31,501 bases of DNA from NCBI GenBank assembly GCA_964461815.1, contig CAYWVF010000028.1, positions 1 to 31,501 on the forward strand, in the 5' to 3' direction. The stretch is from JAAZBA01 sp964461815. GTDB taxonomy: Bacteria > Bacillota > Clostridia > Oscillospirales > QAMX01. The notes below the pieces were generated by a model. It saw only the letters and a list, made by a program, of their open reading frames with translations. It had not been told where the DNA came from and did no database searches. The position numbers and the translations under genes were made by a program. Positions 15,870 through 23,617 of this stretch are shown one piece after another (position 1 is the first letter of the stretch; every line of letters starts with the position of its first letter).

Positions 15870-16196
15870 ATGAAGCTTTCCAAAAAATCAGGTATTATGA
15901 TCTCCGCAGCTGTCGGAGCTCTTTCCGCAGCAGCAGCCGTAGGGTATCTCGTCTGGAAGAAGAACTGTGCCGATCAAAATTGCTGCAAGCTTGAAGAGTC
16001 AGCCGAAAACGTTCAAAACGAATGCTGCTGCACCGAAAACAATATGACAGAACATAACTGCTGCGAAGCAGAGTCTGCTTCCGGAGCTTGCTGTGATGAG
16101 TCCATATGTGAAAAAAATGCATGTGATGAAGCTGTGTGTGATGAGTCTGCAAAAGACGAAAATGCACCTGACTGTGCTGAAGAAAAAGCTGAATAA
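15870..16196 (+). CDS. Membrane-anchored, acidic, cysteine-rich small protein
   Basis: I do not recognise a named family. The 108-residue product has a short basic start, one membrane or signal-anchor helix (about 8-29, rich in Ala), then an acidic tail with 14 cysteines: positions 33, 38, 39, 52-54, 64, 65, 74, 75, 80, 85, 90 and 102. They come as CC and CCC clusters and then as CDES/CEKNACDEAVC-type spacing. Tail composition is dominated by Cys, Glu, Asp, Asn and Ala. No lipobox is seen. ATG 15870 is supported by GAGG at 15858-15861; the gene has its own promoter and terminator, so it is expressed alone. Metal binding or thiol chemistry is an inference from composition. Gene-for-gene context is divergent from the xpaC-telA operon. 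Confidence 0.8.
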   Translation: MKLSKKSGIMISAAVGALSAAAAVGYLVWKKNCADQNCCKLEESAENVQNECCCTENNMTEHNCCEAESASGACCDESICEKNACDEAVCDESAKDENAPDCAEEKAE

Positions 16197-16222
16197 GCTT
16201 TGACAAAGTGATGTAAAGCAGT

Positions 16223-16264
16223 AAAAGGCCGTGTATTTGATATGATACACGACCTTTTTTGTTT
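16223..16264 (+). terminator. Intrinsic terminator of the cysteine-rich protein gene
   Basis: AAAGG-c-CGTGTAT pairs with ATACACG-a-CCTTT around an 8-base loop, followed directly by a T-run (TTTTTTGTTTTG). It starts 27 bases after the stop codon. Confidence 0.9.
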
Positions 16265-16312
16265 TGTTCGGATAACACACACTTTTTAAAGATCGTGTGC
16301 TGAATTACTCTT

Positions 16313-16729
16313 TTACAGTGCTTCTATATATTCTCGCATATCGAGAAGCGCATTTGCCTCGTTATCGAATGTTATGATCTTTGCGGCATCATAGAAATTA
16401 CACCACTTGTGATCGGCAACCTCTTCCTTTTGTATCTCTACCTCACCGCTCTTATAGCTCGATACGAAATAAAGGACTTCCTTCCATACGCCCTTCTTGG
16501 GAGAGTATTTTACAGACACCGGATCTATATCTCTGCGGATCTCAACATCAAGCCCCGTTTCCTCCTTTGTCTCACGTAGTGCGGTCTGAATCTCGCTCTC
16601 ACCTTTCTCTACGTGACCCTTTGGGAAAGACCAATGTCCGCCGTTCTTATTCTTTATCAGCAATATTTTCTTGTCATTTCCTACTGTCTTTACAACAATA
16701 GTACCACATGACTTTTCCTGTTTTTCCAT
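16313..16729 (-). CDS. Nudix hydrolase, Ap4A-pyrophosphohydrolase-like
   Basis: The 138-residue enzyme carries a full Nudix box, GHVEKGESEIQTALRETKEE followed by TGL, matching GX5EX7REUXEEXGU, which binds the metal ions needed to cleave nucleoside-diphosphate-X substrates. Flanking sequences (CGTIVVK at the start, GGHWSFPKGH before the box, ANALLDMREYI near the end) resemble asymmetric diadenosine-tetraphosphate hydrolases. I chose ATG 16729 because GGAG precedes it by about 7 bases; a frame extension to 16771 would run into the upstream hairpin. It lies 72 bases after the EF-G paralog on the same strand, with a strong hairpin between, so expression is probably reduced read-through or from a promoter I cannot identify. 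Confidence 0.88.
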   Translation of the reverse strand: MEKQEKSCGTIVVKTVGNDKKILLIKNKNGGHWSFPKGHVEKGESEIQTALRETKEETGLDVEIRRDIDPVSVKYSPKKGVWKEVLYFVSSYKSGEVEIQKEEVADHKWCNFYDAAKIITFDNEANALLDMREYIEAL

Positions 16730-16759
16730 TTCACATCTCCAAAATGTTATATTTGCAAA

Positions 16760-16790
16760 TTGCTCCCACATACATCCGATGTGGGAGCAA
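16760..16790 (-). terminator. Hairpin terminator between the EF-G paralog and the Nudix gene
   Basis: TTGCTCCCACAT (16760-16771) and ATGTGGGAGCAA (16779-16790) form a perfect 12-bp stem with a 7-base loop. It starts 11 bases after the EF-G stop on the minus strand. Only a short T-tract (TTT) follows, so termination may be partial. Confidence 0.75.
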
Positions 16791-16800
16791 CCTATAATTA

Positions 16801-18861
16801 TTATTCGTCGTCGTCGTCGAGATTTGCCTTGGATTCCTCAACGATCTTCTGCTGTACCATAGGCGGAGCATCTTCATAGCGCTCAAAGTTGAGCTCGAAG
16901 CTGCCTCTACCCTGTGTCATACTACGCAGATCGATCGCATAAGAGCTCATCTCAGCCATCGGAACTTCTGCTTCAACTACCTGGAGACCATCATCTGTCG
17001 GATTCATACCCATGATACGTCCGCGGCGCTTGTTAAGATCACCGATAACATCGCCCATGTAGCTATCCGGAACATAAACCTTAAGAGAACCTACCGGCTC
17101 AAGGAGTACAGGATTACCCTGCGGCATACCTGCCTTGAATGCAAGTCTTGCAGCCATCTTAAAGGAAAGCTCGTTAGAGTCAACATCATGATATGAACCG
17201 TCAACGAGTGTAGCCTTGAGGTTAACAACAGGATAACCTGCCAGAACACCCTTATCCATAGAATCGCGCAAGCCCTTTTCAACTGCCGGATGGAAGTTCT
17301 TCGGAACGCTACCACCGAATATCTTCTCTTCGAATACGAGATCGTCGCACTCATACGGCTCAAACTCTATCTTGACATGACCGTACTGACCGTGACCACC
17401 GGACTGCTTCTTATGCTTACCTTCTACTGTTACCTTCTTGCGGATCTTCTCACGGTACGGAACCTTTGCAGCCTCAAGAACAGGATCAACGCCAAACTTA
17501 CTTCTCAGCTTAGAGCAAAGAACGTCGAGGTGCATATCGCCTGCGCCGGAGATAACATACTGCTTTGTCTCTGTATCGTTGTAGCTTGTAAATGTCTGAT
17601 CCTCATCCTTAAGCTTTGTAAGACCGGAAGCGATCTTTTCTTCGCCGCCCTTTGTCTTCGGGAATATAGCCTGTGTATAGCACGGCTTATTAAACACGAT
17701 AGGCTGGAGTGATACAACATTTCCGGAAGCGCATAATGTATCATTTGTCTTTGTGCTTGTAAGCTTTGCAACTGCACCGATATCGCCGGCTACAACTTCG
17801 TCAACCTCGATATTCTTCTTACCACGTACCATGTAAATATGACCCATCTTTTCATTTTCGCCTGTGCGAGCGTTTACGAGTGTCATATCGCCTGTAAGCT
17901 TGCCTCTCATAACCTTGAAGTATGAGAATCTTCCGTACTGGTCTGTAACTGTCTTGAATACGAATGCACATGTAGGACCATTCGGATCAAGAGCTATCTC
18001 ACCGTCTTCTGTTTCCTCTGCCGGCATGTCTAACGGAGCAGGAGCATATTTGATAATGGAATCAATAAGTGTAAGTGTGCCGATACCTGTTGCTGCAGAG
18101 CCGCAGAATACCGGAACGAGAGAACCGGACTTAACGCCGTTCTTAATACCTGTTGCCATCTCTTCTGCTGTAAACGGCTCTTCTTCGAAGAACTTCATCA
18201 TCAGCTCTTCATCTGTTTCCGCTACTGCCTCATTGAGTATAGCTTTCATTTCTTCGATCTTGTCGCTCATTGATGCCGGAACAGGAATTTCTGTTCTCTT
18301 TGCGCCGTCGAGCTTATATGCCTTATCTGTAGCGATATCAACTATACCTACAGCCTTCTCGCCTTCCATGATAGGAATAATTACCGGGCAAACGCTAACG
18401 CCGAACTGCTCACGGAGGCTATCAAATACCTTATAAAAATCAGCATGCTCTTCGTCGATCTTTGAAACGTAGAACATACGCGGGAGCTTACGGTCTGTAA
18501 GATACTTCCAGCTCTTTTCTGTACCTACACCGATACCACTCTTAGCTGTAAGAACGATAAGACCTGCATCTGCAACTCTGAGGCCCTGGAAAACTTCACC
18601 TACGAAATCGAAGTAGCCGGGAGCGTCAATAACATTTACCTTATATCCATTATACTCAACCGGTGCGAGCGCCGCAGATATACTAAACTGTCTCTTAATT
18701 TCTTCCGGATCGTAGTCGCATACTGTATTGCCGTCTGCAACCTTTCCGAGTCTATCAGTTCCCTTTGTTAAGTACAGCATACTCTCGGCAAGGGATGTCT
18801 TACCGTCACTGCCGTGTCCTAATAGACAGATATTTCTTATTTTGTCTGTTGTGTAGCTCAT
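16801..18861 (-). CDS. EF-G-like translation GTPase (FusA2-type paralog)
   Basis: The 686-residue protein has the EF-G domain order: GTPase (about 1-275), beta-barrel II, III, IV and C-terminal V. G1 is GHGSDGKTS (15-23), G3 is DAPGY (79-83) and G4 is SKID (133-136). In canonical EF-G these are AHIDAGKTT, DTPGH and NKMD. The replaced His (Tyr83 here) corresponds to the residue that activates water for GTP hydrolysis, a difference typical of the FusA2-type paralogs common in Clostridia. Domain IV is complete (GQYGHVKIEFEP, GYPVVNLKATLVDGSYHDVD), and the end is acidic, DDDDE. AAGGAG precedes the ATG, and a strong promoter lies at 18922-18950. It is not next to ribosomal genes, unlike main fusA. 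Role in translation is likely but not settled. Confidence 0.88.
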   Translation of the reverse strand: MSYTTDKIRNICLLGHGSDGKTSLAESMLYLTKGTDRLGKVADGNTVCDYDPEEIKRQFSISAALAPVEYNGYKVNVIDAPGYFDFVGEVFQGLRVADAGLIVLTAKSGIGVGTEKSWKYLTDRKLPRMFYVSKIDEEHADFYKVFDSLREQFGVSVCPVIIPIMEGEKAVGIVDIATDKAYKLDGAKRTEIPVPASMSDKIEEMKAILNEAVAETDEELMMKFFEEEPFTAEEMATGIKNGVKSGSLVPVFCGSAATGIGTLTLIDSIIKYAPAPLDMPAEETEDGEIALDPNGPTCAFVFKTVTDQYGRFSYFKVMRGKLTGDMTLVNARTGENEKMGHIYMVRGKKNIEVDEVVAGDIGAVAKLTSTKTNDTLCASGNVVSLQPIVFNKPCYTQAIFPKTKGGEEKIASGLTKLKDEDQTFTSYNDTETKQYVISGAGDMHLDVLCSKLRSKFGVDPVLEAAKVPYREKIRKKVTVEGKHKKQSGGHGQYGHVKIEFEPYECDDLVFEEKIFGGSVPKNFHPAVEKGLRDSMDKGVLAGYPVVNLKATLVDGSYHDVDSNELSFKMAARLAFKAGMPQGNPVLLEPVGSLKVYVPDSYMGDVIGDLNKRRGRIMGMNPTDDGLQVVEAEVPMAEMSSYAIDLRSMTQGRGSFELNFERYEDAPPMVQQKIVEESKANLDDDDE

Positions 18862-18921
18862 CCTATTCTCTCCTTAATCTCAAATGTATTTAAACTTAAT
18901 CTAAATTAGCCTAACAAATTG

Positions 18922-18950
18922 ATTATACTATATCTTGTTCAACTTTTCAA
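18922..18950 (-). promoter_or_regulatory. Promoter of the EF-G paralog gene
   Basis: On the minus strand TTGAAA (18950-18945) and a perfect TATAAT (18927-18922) are separated by 17 bases. The transcript would have a leader of about 55 bases before the ATG. Confidence 0.8.
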
Positions 18951-19070
18951 TATTTATTTTTGATTTTTTACTCACAATTATGTTTTTTTTACAAAAAAAC
19001 GATATACACACTGCTCGTACCGACTAAACTCACCATATATACACCGTATTTTTCATAAAAATCACCAAAC

Positions 19071-21203
19071 TTATCTCCTGCTGACACCGGCAGATGTCAA
19101 AGCTACGGGGATCATCCATAAAACAAGGTAATACAGTACATTAAATGGCGTAACGGATGATGCCGCTCCGGTGTACAGCAAATAGAACACAAGCGGTACA
19201 CCTATGACAGCACTTACTGCACCGAGTATCATATTCAGTCTTGACGCCGATGCGACTCGCTTTCCGGCTGACAGCGTTTCCGAATAATTGTTCATCGAGT
19301 CTATTGCCATTACCGCACATGTTTTATCGTCACGCTCGTCCTTCATTCCGGAGTACGCTATACGTTCCTCAATGTCCGGGTAGCCGATATTATCCGGGCT
19401 GATCTTGAATCTTGCTTCCACAAGCTGAGGCGTAACGTTAAAATCACGCACTGCGAGCACGGGGATGAGCTTGCGCTTTACCATATATGTCAGAGAGCGC
19501 TTGACTGACAGCTGTGAATCATATTTTACCGCATATGCACCTGCAAGCTGCATATTTACAGCGACAAACACGGTATTTTTTGTAGTAACGCCCTCAGGTA
19601 TACGTATTCCCATTCTGAGTATGAAATTAGCTGTGCCTATCAATACCTTTTCGCTGTTCACATAAGCACTCATTCCACCGGTTTCAAAGAATTCAAAGCT
19701 TTCCGCAACCGGCAGATTCATAGGCTGACGAGGAAGGTTTGCGATAAAAGCGTCATACAAACCGCTTCCCGAAGCATTTAATACACTGAGCGCACAGAGA
19801 TTCACTTTTTCCGGTGCAAAGCTTGAAAATGTCGTAGCCGGAGCTACATTTATCATTTTTGTCGGGAAAATATCACGCTCCGTCACTATTGCCGCATGTA
19901 TGTCCTTAAGATTATTCGTTCCCTCTGAGCCCGCTATTGCACATCCCAGCTGAGAAAGTCTTATCGATGCCTTTGAAAAAGGATATACATGGGACATTGC
20001 GATACCGCACGGATATGCTACCGAGAGTATAGCGCTCAAACACCATAGGAAACCCTGTCCATAGCCTGTTCCGAATGATGCAAGTATTGAAAATACCAGA
20101 GATATTACCATAACCAGCGGTGCATAGAATCTCATAAGCTTCTCAGAAGCGTCCTCTTCCAATACCATGTCCATAAATTCCTGCTCAAGCGCACCCGGTA
20201 CCGTCTTGTATACAGTCTTGACCTTGGAGTCTGCATCCTCCATTCCCTTTATCAGTGCAAATTTCCCACCTGATAAGGAAGCAGTCTTGCATACTCTATG
20301 CACGATCTCATATCGCTTGCATCTGACCGACAGCGAAATAAACATTGTAAATACCGACACGCAGGTATACGGCAAAAAGCCTCCCCAGCTTGGCTTTATC
20401 ATTATCATTACAGTGTGCAGCAATGTTACCAGTGATGACAATGACACTATGCACTCCATCTTTAATTGACCCTTTACAAGGAATCTGAATCCATCAGCGA
20501 TTATGCTGACAGATGTCAACATAGCTGCGATCTGAATAACGGTTAATATGAAGAGATAGATATACGGATTTTCCATATAGGTTATGGCAGACGGAAGCTT
20601 CCATAAATATGTTGGCGCTGCTGTAATATACCATGCGATCACTGTCAGAACAGCCACTATGATCGAACGTATTCTGTAATATTTTACCGCACTCTTTGCT
20701 CTGTTCGACGCATCGGCAGGCATTAATCTTCGGAATGTTCTAAGGTCTGTGCTGCAAACTCTTTTTTTCTCTTTCAGCTGCTCCTGCGCTGTCTCTCTTA
20801 TCACTTCCTCATATTCATGAGTCATCTTTACAGCGCTTCGTTCCTCTACATATCTCGGGATCTTCTTCCCATTACGTTCCTTTTCCTGCTCCTTTTTGCT
20901 CATTACCGCATCAACGCCGTTTGCAATTTCCGTTTTTATATCCTTTTTGCGTTCAAGGTTCTGTGGCTTCTGCGGTTCCGATGATCTTATATGTATAACC
21001 TGTTCGGGTATCTCTTCTTCCTCTGGTGTATTCGCATCCTCCTCTGTTTCAGGCTCCTGCTTTTCACTCGGCACCTTACCGCTTCCATATTCCATAAGGA
21101 TACTGTCTACATCTATATTTTCCAGTTCCAGCTTATCATCGTCGCCGATCATTTTCTTAAATTCATCCAGTTCCATATCACGGCTCTTATTTTCATTATC
21201 CAT
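19071..21203 (-). CDS. Degenerate P-type ATPase-like membrane protein (predicted catalytically dead)
   Basis: The 710-residue protein has a charged, acidic cytoplasmic extension (1-175), then six membrane segments at about 180-198, 213-236, 250-268, 276-292, 358-378 and 384-405, a soluble region (410-655) and two more segments (656-677, 685-706). This 6+2 layout is that of P1B metal-pumping ATPases. The region around 396-400 (AYPCG) fits the CPC membrane motif, and 500-560 fits the nucleotide domain (SFEFFETGGMSAYVNSEKVL, FVAVNMQLAGAYAVK). However, DKTGT is replaced (TERDIF, 441-446), TGDN by VRDFN (585-589), GDGxND by AIDSMNN (633-639), and the loop between segments 4 and 5 is short with no TGE. 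It follows rlmB by 57 bases. Function is unknown; a sensory or scaffold role is a guess. Confidence 0.75.
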   Translation of the reverse strand: MDNENKSRDMELDEFKKMIGDDDKLELENIDVDSILMEYGSGKVPSEKQEPETEEDANTPEEEEIPEQVIHIRSSEPQKPQNLERKKDIKTEIANGVDAVMSKKEQEKERNGKKIPRYVEERSAVKMTHEYEEVIRETAQEQLKEKKRVCSTDLRTFRRLMPADASNRAKSAVKYYRIRSIIVAVLTVIAWYITAAPTYLWKLPSAITYMENPYIYLFILTVIQIAAMLTSVSIIADGFRFLVKGQLKMECIVSLSSLVTLLHTVMIMIKPSWGGFLPYTCVSVFTMFISLSVRCKRYEIVHRVCKTASLSGGKFALIKGMEDADSKVKTVYKTVPGALEQEFMDMVLEEDASEKLMRFYAPLVMVISLVFSILASFGTGYGQGFLWCLSAILSVAYPCGIAMSHVYPFSKASIRLSQLGCAIAGSEGTNNLKDIHAAIVTERDIFPTKMINVAPATTFSSFAPEKVNLCALSVLNASGSGLYDAFIANLPRQPMNLPVAESFEFFETGGMSAYVNSEKVLIGTANFILRMGIRIPEGVTTKNTVFVAVNMQLAGAYAVKYDSQLSVKRSLTYMVKRKLIPVLAVRDFNVTPQLVEARFKISPDNIGYPDIEERIAYSGMKDERDDKTCAVMAIDSMNNYSETLSAGKRVASASRLNMILGAVSAVIGVPLVFYLLYTGAASSVTPFNVLYYLVLWMIPVALTSAGVSRR

Positions 21204-21260
21204 TTAGCTATCTACACCTGACTTTCCTAAATAGTGTGATATGCGCCGATGCAGCACAAA

Positions 21261-22037
21261 TCATCTTCTTTGTCTCACAGCTTCAAACATAAGCACTGCC
21301 GCCGCAACAGATGCATTGAGTGATTCCGTTTCCGCACTCATTGGTATTTTTACAGTGAAGTCACTGTTTTCCTTTACAAGCCTCGATATTCCGCTGCCCT
21401 CTGAGCCTACGACTATTGCTGTGCTTCCTTTGAAATCAGCTTCATACATTGTCTTATCACCATCGGCAGCAGAGGCATATATCCACACGCCTCTTTCCTT
21501 TAGCTCCTTTATGACATTTGTGAGATTCGATGCTCTCACTATGCTCATATGCTCCAATGCTCCTGCGGCAGCCTTTGCAACAGTTGCCGTAAGACCTACG
21601 CTGTAATGCTTTGATATTATGACTCCATGAACTCCACATGCTGCGGCACTTCTTATGATCGCACCGAGATTATGCGGATCCTCTATTCCGTCGCAGATAA
21701 CAAAAAGCGGCTTTTCTCCTTTTTCCTCAGCATTGGCAAACAGCTCATCTATCGTAGCATAATCTGTCTGTGCCGCAGATGCGATCACTCCCTGGTGTAC
21801 TCCTGTTTCACTCATCATATCAAGCTTGCGTCTGTCGCATTCAACACATACAACGCTCTTTGAACGAGCCAACGTTCTGATCGTCGTTATCTGGGAATCC
21901 TGAAGCTCCTTCTGAAAATATATTTTATCTATAACTCTGCCTGTTTTTAATGCCTCATATACTGCATGCTTACCATATATATAGGAGCTTCCCGTATCAT
22001 TATCTCTTCTGTTATTCATATTTAATGGTTTTGTCAT
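21261..22037 (-). CDS. rlmB: 23S rRNA 2'-O-methyltransferase of the TrmH/RlmB (SPOUT) family
   Basis: The 258-residue enzyme uses S-adenosylmethionine to methylate a ribose in 23S rRNA (G2251 in the E. coli enzyme). The N-terminal substrate-binding domain begins YIYGKHAVYEALKTGR, typical of RlmB. The SPOUT domain has motif 1 NLGAIIRSAAACGVHG, motif 2 IVVGSEGSGISRLV and motif 3 IPMSAETESLNASVAAAVLM, which together form the trefoil knot. Length is normal. The ATG at 22037 is kept although the AGGA upstream is far; a second Met at residue 7 has no better site. A good promoter lies at 22110-22138. The degenerate P-type ATPase gene follows after 57 bases with no visible promoter, so the two are probably cotranscribed. 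Confidence 0.92.
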   Translation of the reverse strand: MTKPLNMNNRRDNDTGSSYIYGKHAVYEALKTGRVIDKIYFQKELQDSQITTIRTLARSKSVVCVECDRRKLDMMSETGVHQGVIASAAQTDYATIDELFANAEEKGEKPLFVICDGIEDPHNLGAIIRSAAACGVHGVIISKHYSVGLTATVAKAAAGALEHMSIVRASNLTNVIKELKERGVWIYASAADGDKTMYEADFKGSTAIVVGSEGSGISRLVKENSDFTVKIPMSAETESLNASVAAAVLMFEAVRQRR

Positions 22038-22109
22038 TATTAACGTACATTCCTGTCTGTCATTTTTATTGTTTTTTACTCATCCGATGTCGAAAACACC
22101 GGATATTAT

Positions 22110-22138
22110 ATTGTATCATATATTTACTGTCATTTCAA
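22110..22138 (-). promoter_or_regulatory. Promoter of rlmB
   Basis: On the minus strand TTGAAA (22138-22133) and TACAAT (22115-22110) are separated by 17 bases, about 70 bases before the rlmB start. Confidence 0.75.
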
Positions 22139-22156
22139 TATGCATATAAAAATTTT

Positions 22157-22211
22157 AAGAAAAAACGCCTATTATATATTGATATATTCTGAATAATATG
22201 CGTTTTTTCTT
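22157..22211. repeat. 12-bp perfect inverted repeat between divergent promoters
   Basis: AAGAAAAAACGC (22157-22168) and GCGTTTTTTCTT (22200-22211) are perfect inverse copies separated by 31 AT-rich bases. Neither strand has a gene just upstream that would need a terminator here, so a regulatory site or DNA structure is more likely. The right arm touches the -35 box of the aldo/keto reductase promoter. Confidence 0.55.
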
Positions 22212-22238
22212 GATTTTGACTACACTGTATGATATACT
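22210..22238 (+). promoter_or_regulatory. Promoter of the aldo/keto reductase gene
   Basis: TTGATT (22210-22215) and TATACT (22233-22238) are 17 bases apart, 34 bases before the TTG start codon. Confidence 0.65.
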
Positions 22239-22271
22239 TTATATAAACAATTTAATCAGAGGTGAGTCTTT

Positions 22272-23399
22272 TTGATCTACAGGGATTTTGGAAAAAGCGG
22301 TGCAAAAATATCTTCTCTCGGCTTTGGATGCATGAGATTTCCGATGATCGGTGAAGGTGACAATGCAAAGGTAAATGATGAGCTCACGATACCGATGATA
22401 AGACGTGCTTATGAGCTCGGTGTAAATTACTACGACACGGCATGGGGCTACTGCAACGAAGACAGTCAGCGAGCTTTAGGTGTCGCTGTCAAAGACTTTC
22501 GTGACAAAATATACATATCCACCAAGCTTCCTATGTGGGATGTGAAGAAAGCAGACGATTTCTGGTACTTTCTTGAGGAGTCACTCAAGAGACTTGACAC
22601 CGATTATATTGACTTTTATCACTTCCATGCTATGAACCGTGAACACTGGGAAACACGAGTGCTGCCTTTTAAGCTTATCGATCTTGCAGAGCAGGCAAAG
22701 GCAAAGGGACTTATCAGACATCTGTCCTTCTCTTTCCACGACAAGCGTGATCTTATGGACGAAATGGTAAATACAGGTGCTTTTTCAAGCTTGCTATGTC
22801 AGTATAATCTCATAGACCGTTCAAATGAGGATGGAATGGAATACGCCTCGAAAAAGGGTCTTGGGATCACGGTAATGGGTCCGGTAGGCGGTGGCAATCT
22901 GGCACTTGGCGGCAAGGAATTTTTATCCAAATTCGATGTTCCTGCCGAAAACGGTGCTGAGCTTGCAATAAAATTCGTACTCGGAAATCCATCGGTAAAT
23001 ATCGCACTTTCCGGCATGAGCACCATCGATATGGTTGAGGAAAATGCACACTATGCCGATGCGGCACGCAATATCACACGTGATGACTGGATAAAGCTTA
23101 CCAAAAACACAGATGAGCTAAAAGCACTGGCATCAAACTACTGCTCCGGCTGTAATTATTGTGATGTCTGTCCTAAGGGTATCCGTCCGTCGGAAATATT
23201 TGCGGCATATAACAGATATAAGGTATGGGGACTCACCGAAATGGCAAAGAATAGATATGCGAAGTTTGGTGAGAGCGAACACGCATCAAAGCACCCCGAT
23301 GACTGCATAGGCTGTAGAGCTTGCAGCAAAAAATGTCCTCAAAATCTGGACATCCCAACAGAGCTTAAAAAGATGACAGCTGAGCTTAAAGCTCTGTAA
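22272..23399 (+). CDS. Aldo/keto reductase with C-terminal 4Fe-4S domain
   Basis: The 375-residue protein is an aldo/keto reductase fused to a ferredoxin-like tail, a type common in anaerobes. The barrel carries the catalytic tetrad area NYYDTAWGY (Asp, Tyr), a Lys in ISTKLPMW and a His in YHFHAMN. The C-terminal region has two cysteine clusters, YCSGCNYCDVCPKG and CIGCRACSKKCPQ, each with four cysteines as expected for [4Fe-4S] centres. The start is TTG 22272: GAGGTGA at 22259-22265 lies at the right distance and no ATG fits. It is transcribed alone from 22210-22238, divergent from rlmB. Substrates and electron donor are unknown; an oxidoreductase linked to ferredoxin is inferred. Confidence 0.92.
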   Translation: MIYRDFGKSGAKISSLGFGCMRFPMIGEGDNAKVNDELTIPMIRRAYELGVNYYDTAWGYCNEDSQRALGVAVKDFRDKIYISTKLPMWDVKKADDFWYFLEESLKRLDTDYIDFYHFHAMNREHWETRVLPFKLIDLAEQAKAKGLIRHLSFSFHDKRDLMDEMVNTGAFSSLLCQYNLIDRSNEDGMEYASKKGLGITVMGPVGGGNLALGGKEFLSKFDVPAENGAELAIKFVLGNPSVNIALSGMSTIDMVEENAHYADAARNITRDDWIKLTKNTDELKALASNYCSGCNYCDVCPKGIRPSEIFAAYNRYKVWGLTEMAKNRYAKFGESEHASKHPDDCIGCRACSKKCPQNLDIPTELKKMTAELKAL

Positions 23400-23417
23400 G
23401 CACGCAGCTTTCTGTCA

Positions 23418-23446
23418 TTGACAAGTTCATCCATATGATGTATAAT
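23418..23446 (+). promoter_or_regulatory. Consensus promoter of tRNA-Arg
   Basis: Perfect TTGACA (23418-23423) and TATAAT (23441-23446) are 17 bases apart, 30 bases before the tRNA. This is the strongest promoter in the window. Confidence 0.9.
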
Positions 23447-23476
23447 AAATATCGCAGTTTTCTGCGGTATTTATAT

Positions 23477-23552
23477 GCGCCTGTGGCTTAACGGATAGAG
23501 CATCAGATTCCGGTTCTGACGGTTGGGGGTTCGAATCCCTTCAGGCGCGCCA
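23477..23552 (+). tRNA. tRNA-Arg (anticodon CCG)
   Basis: The 76-nt gene folds into a full cloverleaf. The acceptor stem GCGCCTG pairs with CAGGCGC, the anticodon stem TCAGA pairs with TCTGA around loop TTCCGGT (anticodon CCG, reading CGG codons), and the T arm is GGGGG-TTCGAAT-CCCTT (the last pair a G-T wobble). The discriminator is G and the 3' CCA is encoded. A consensus promoter precedes it and a 19-bp terminator follows immediately. Confidence 0.97.
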
Positions 23553-23553
23553 C

Positions 23554-23598
23554 GAAAAGAAGCACCTTTTGTCTGCTGTACAAAAGGTGCTTCTTTTC
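23554..23598 (+). terminator. Terminator of tRNA-Arg
   Basis: GAAAAGAAGCACCTTTTGT (23554-23572) and its exact inverse complement (23580-23598) form a perfect 19-bp stem with a 7-base loop. The right arm ends in a T-rich stretch, TTCTTTTC. It begins one base after the encoded CCA. Confidence 0.88.
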
Positions 23599-23617
23599 AA
23601 CTAAATATGCCCTTTTT

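Noticed and set aside
16001..16282. Several minus-strand frames opposite the cysteine-rich gene
   Set aside because: They mirror the real gene, which has its own promoter, ribosome site and terminator on the plus strand.
18951..19070. A-rich and T-rich hairpins after the degenerate ATPase gene as a terminator
   Set aside because: The stems are almost only A-T pairs and no GC-rich core with T-run is seen; support is too weak.
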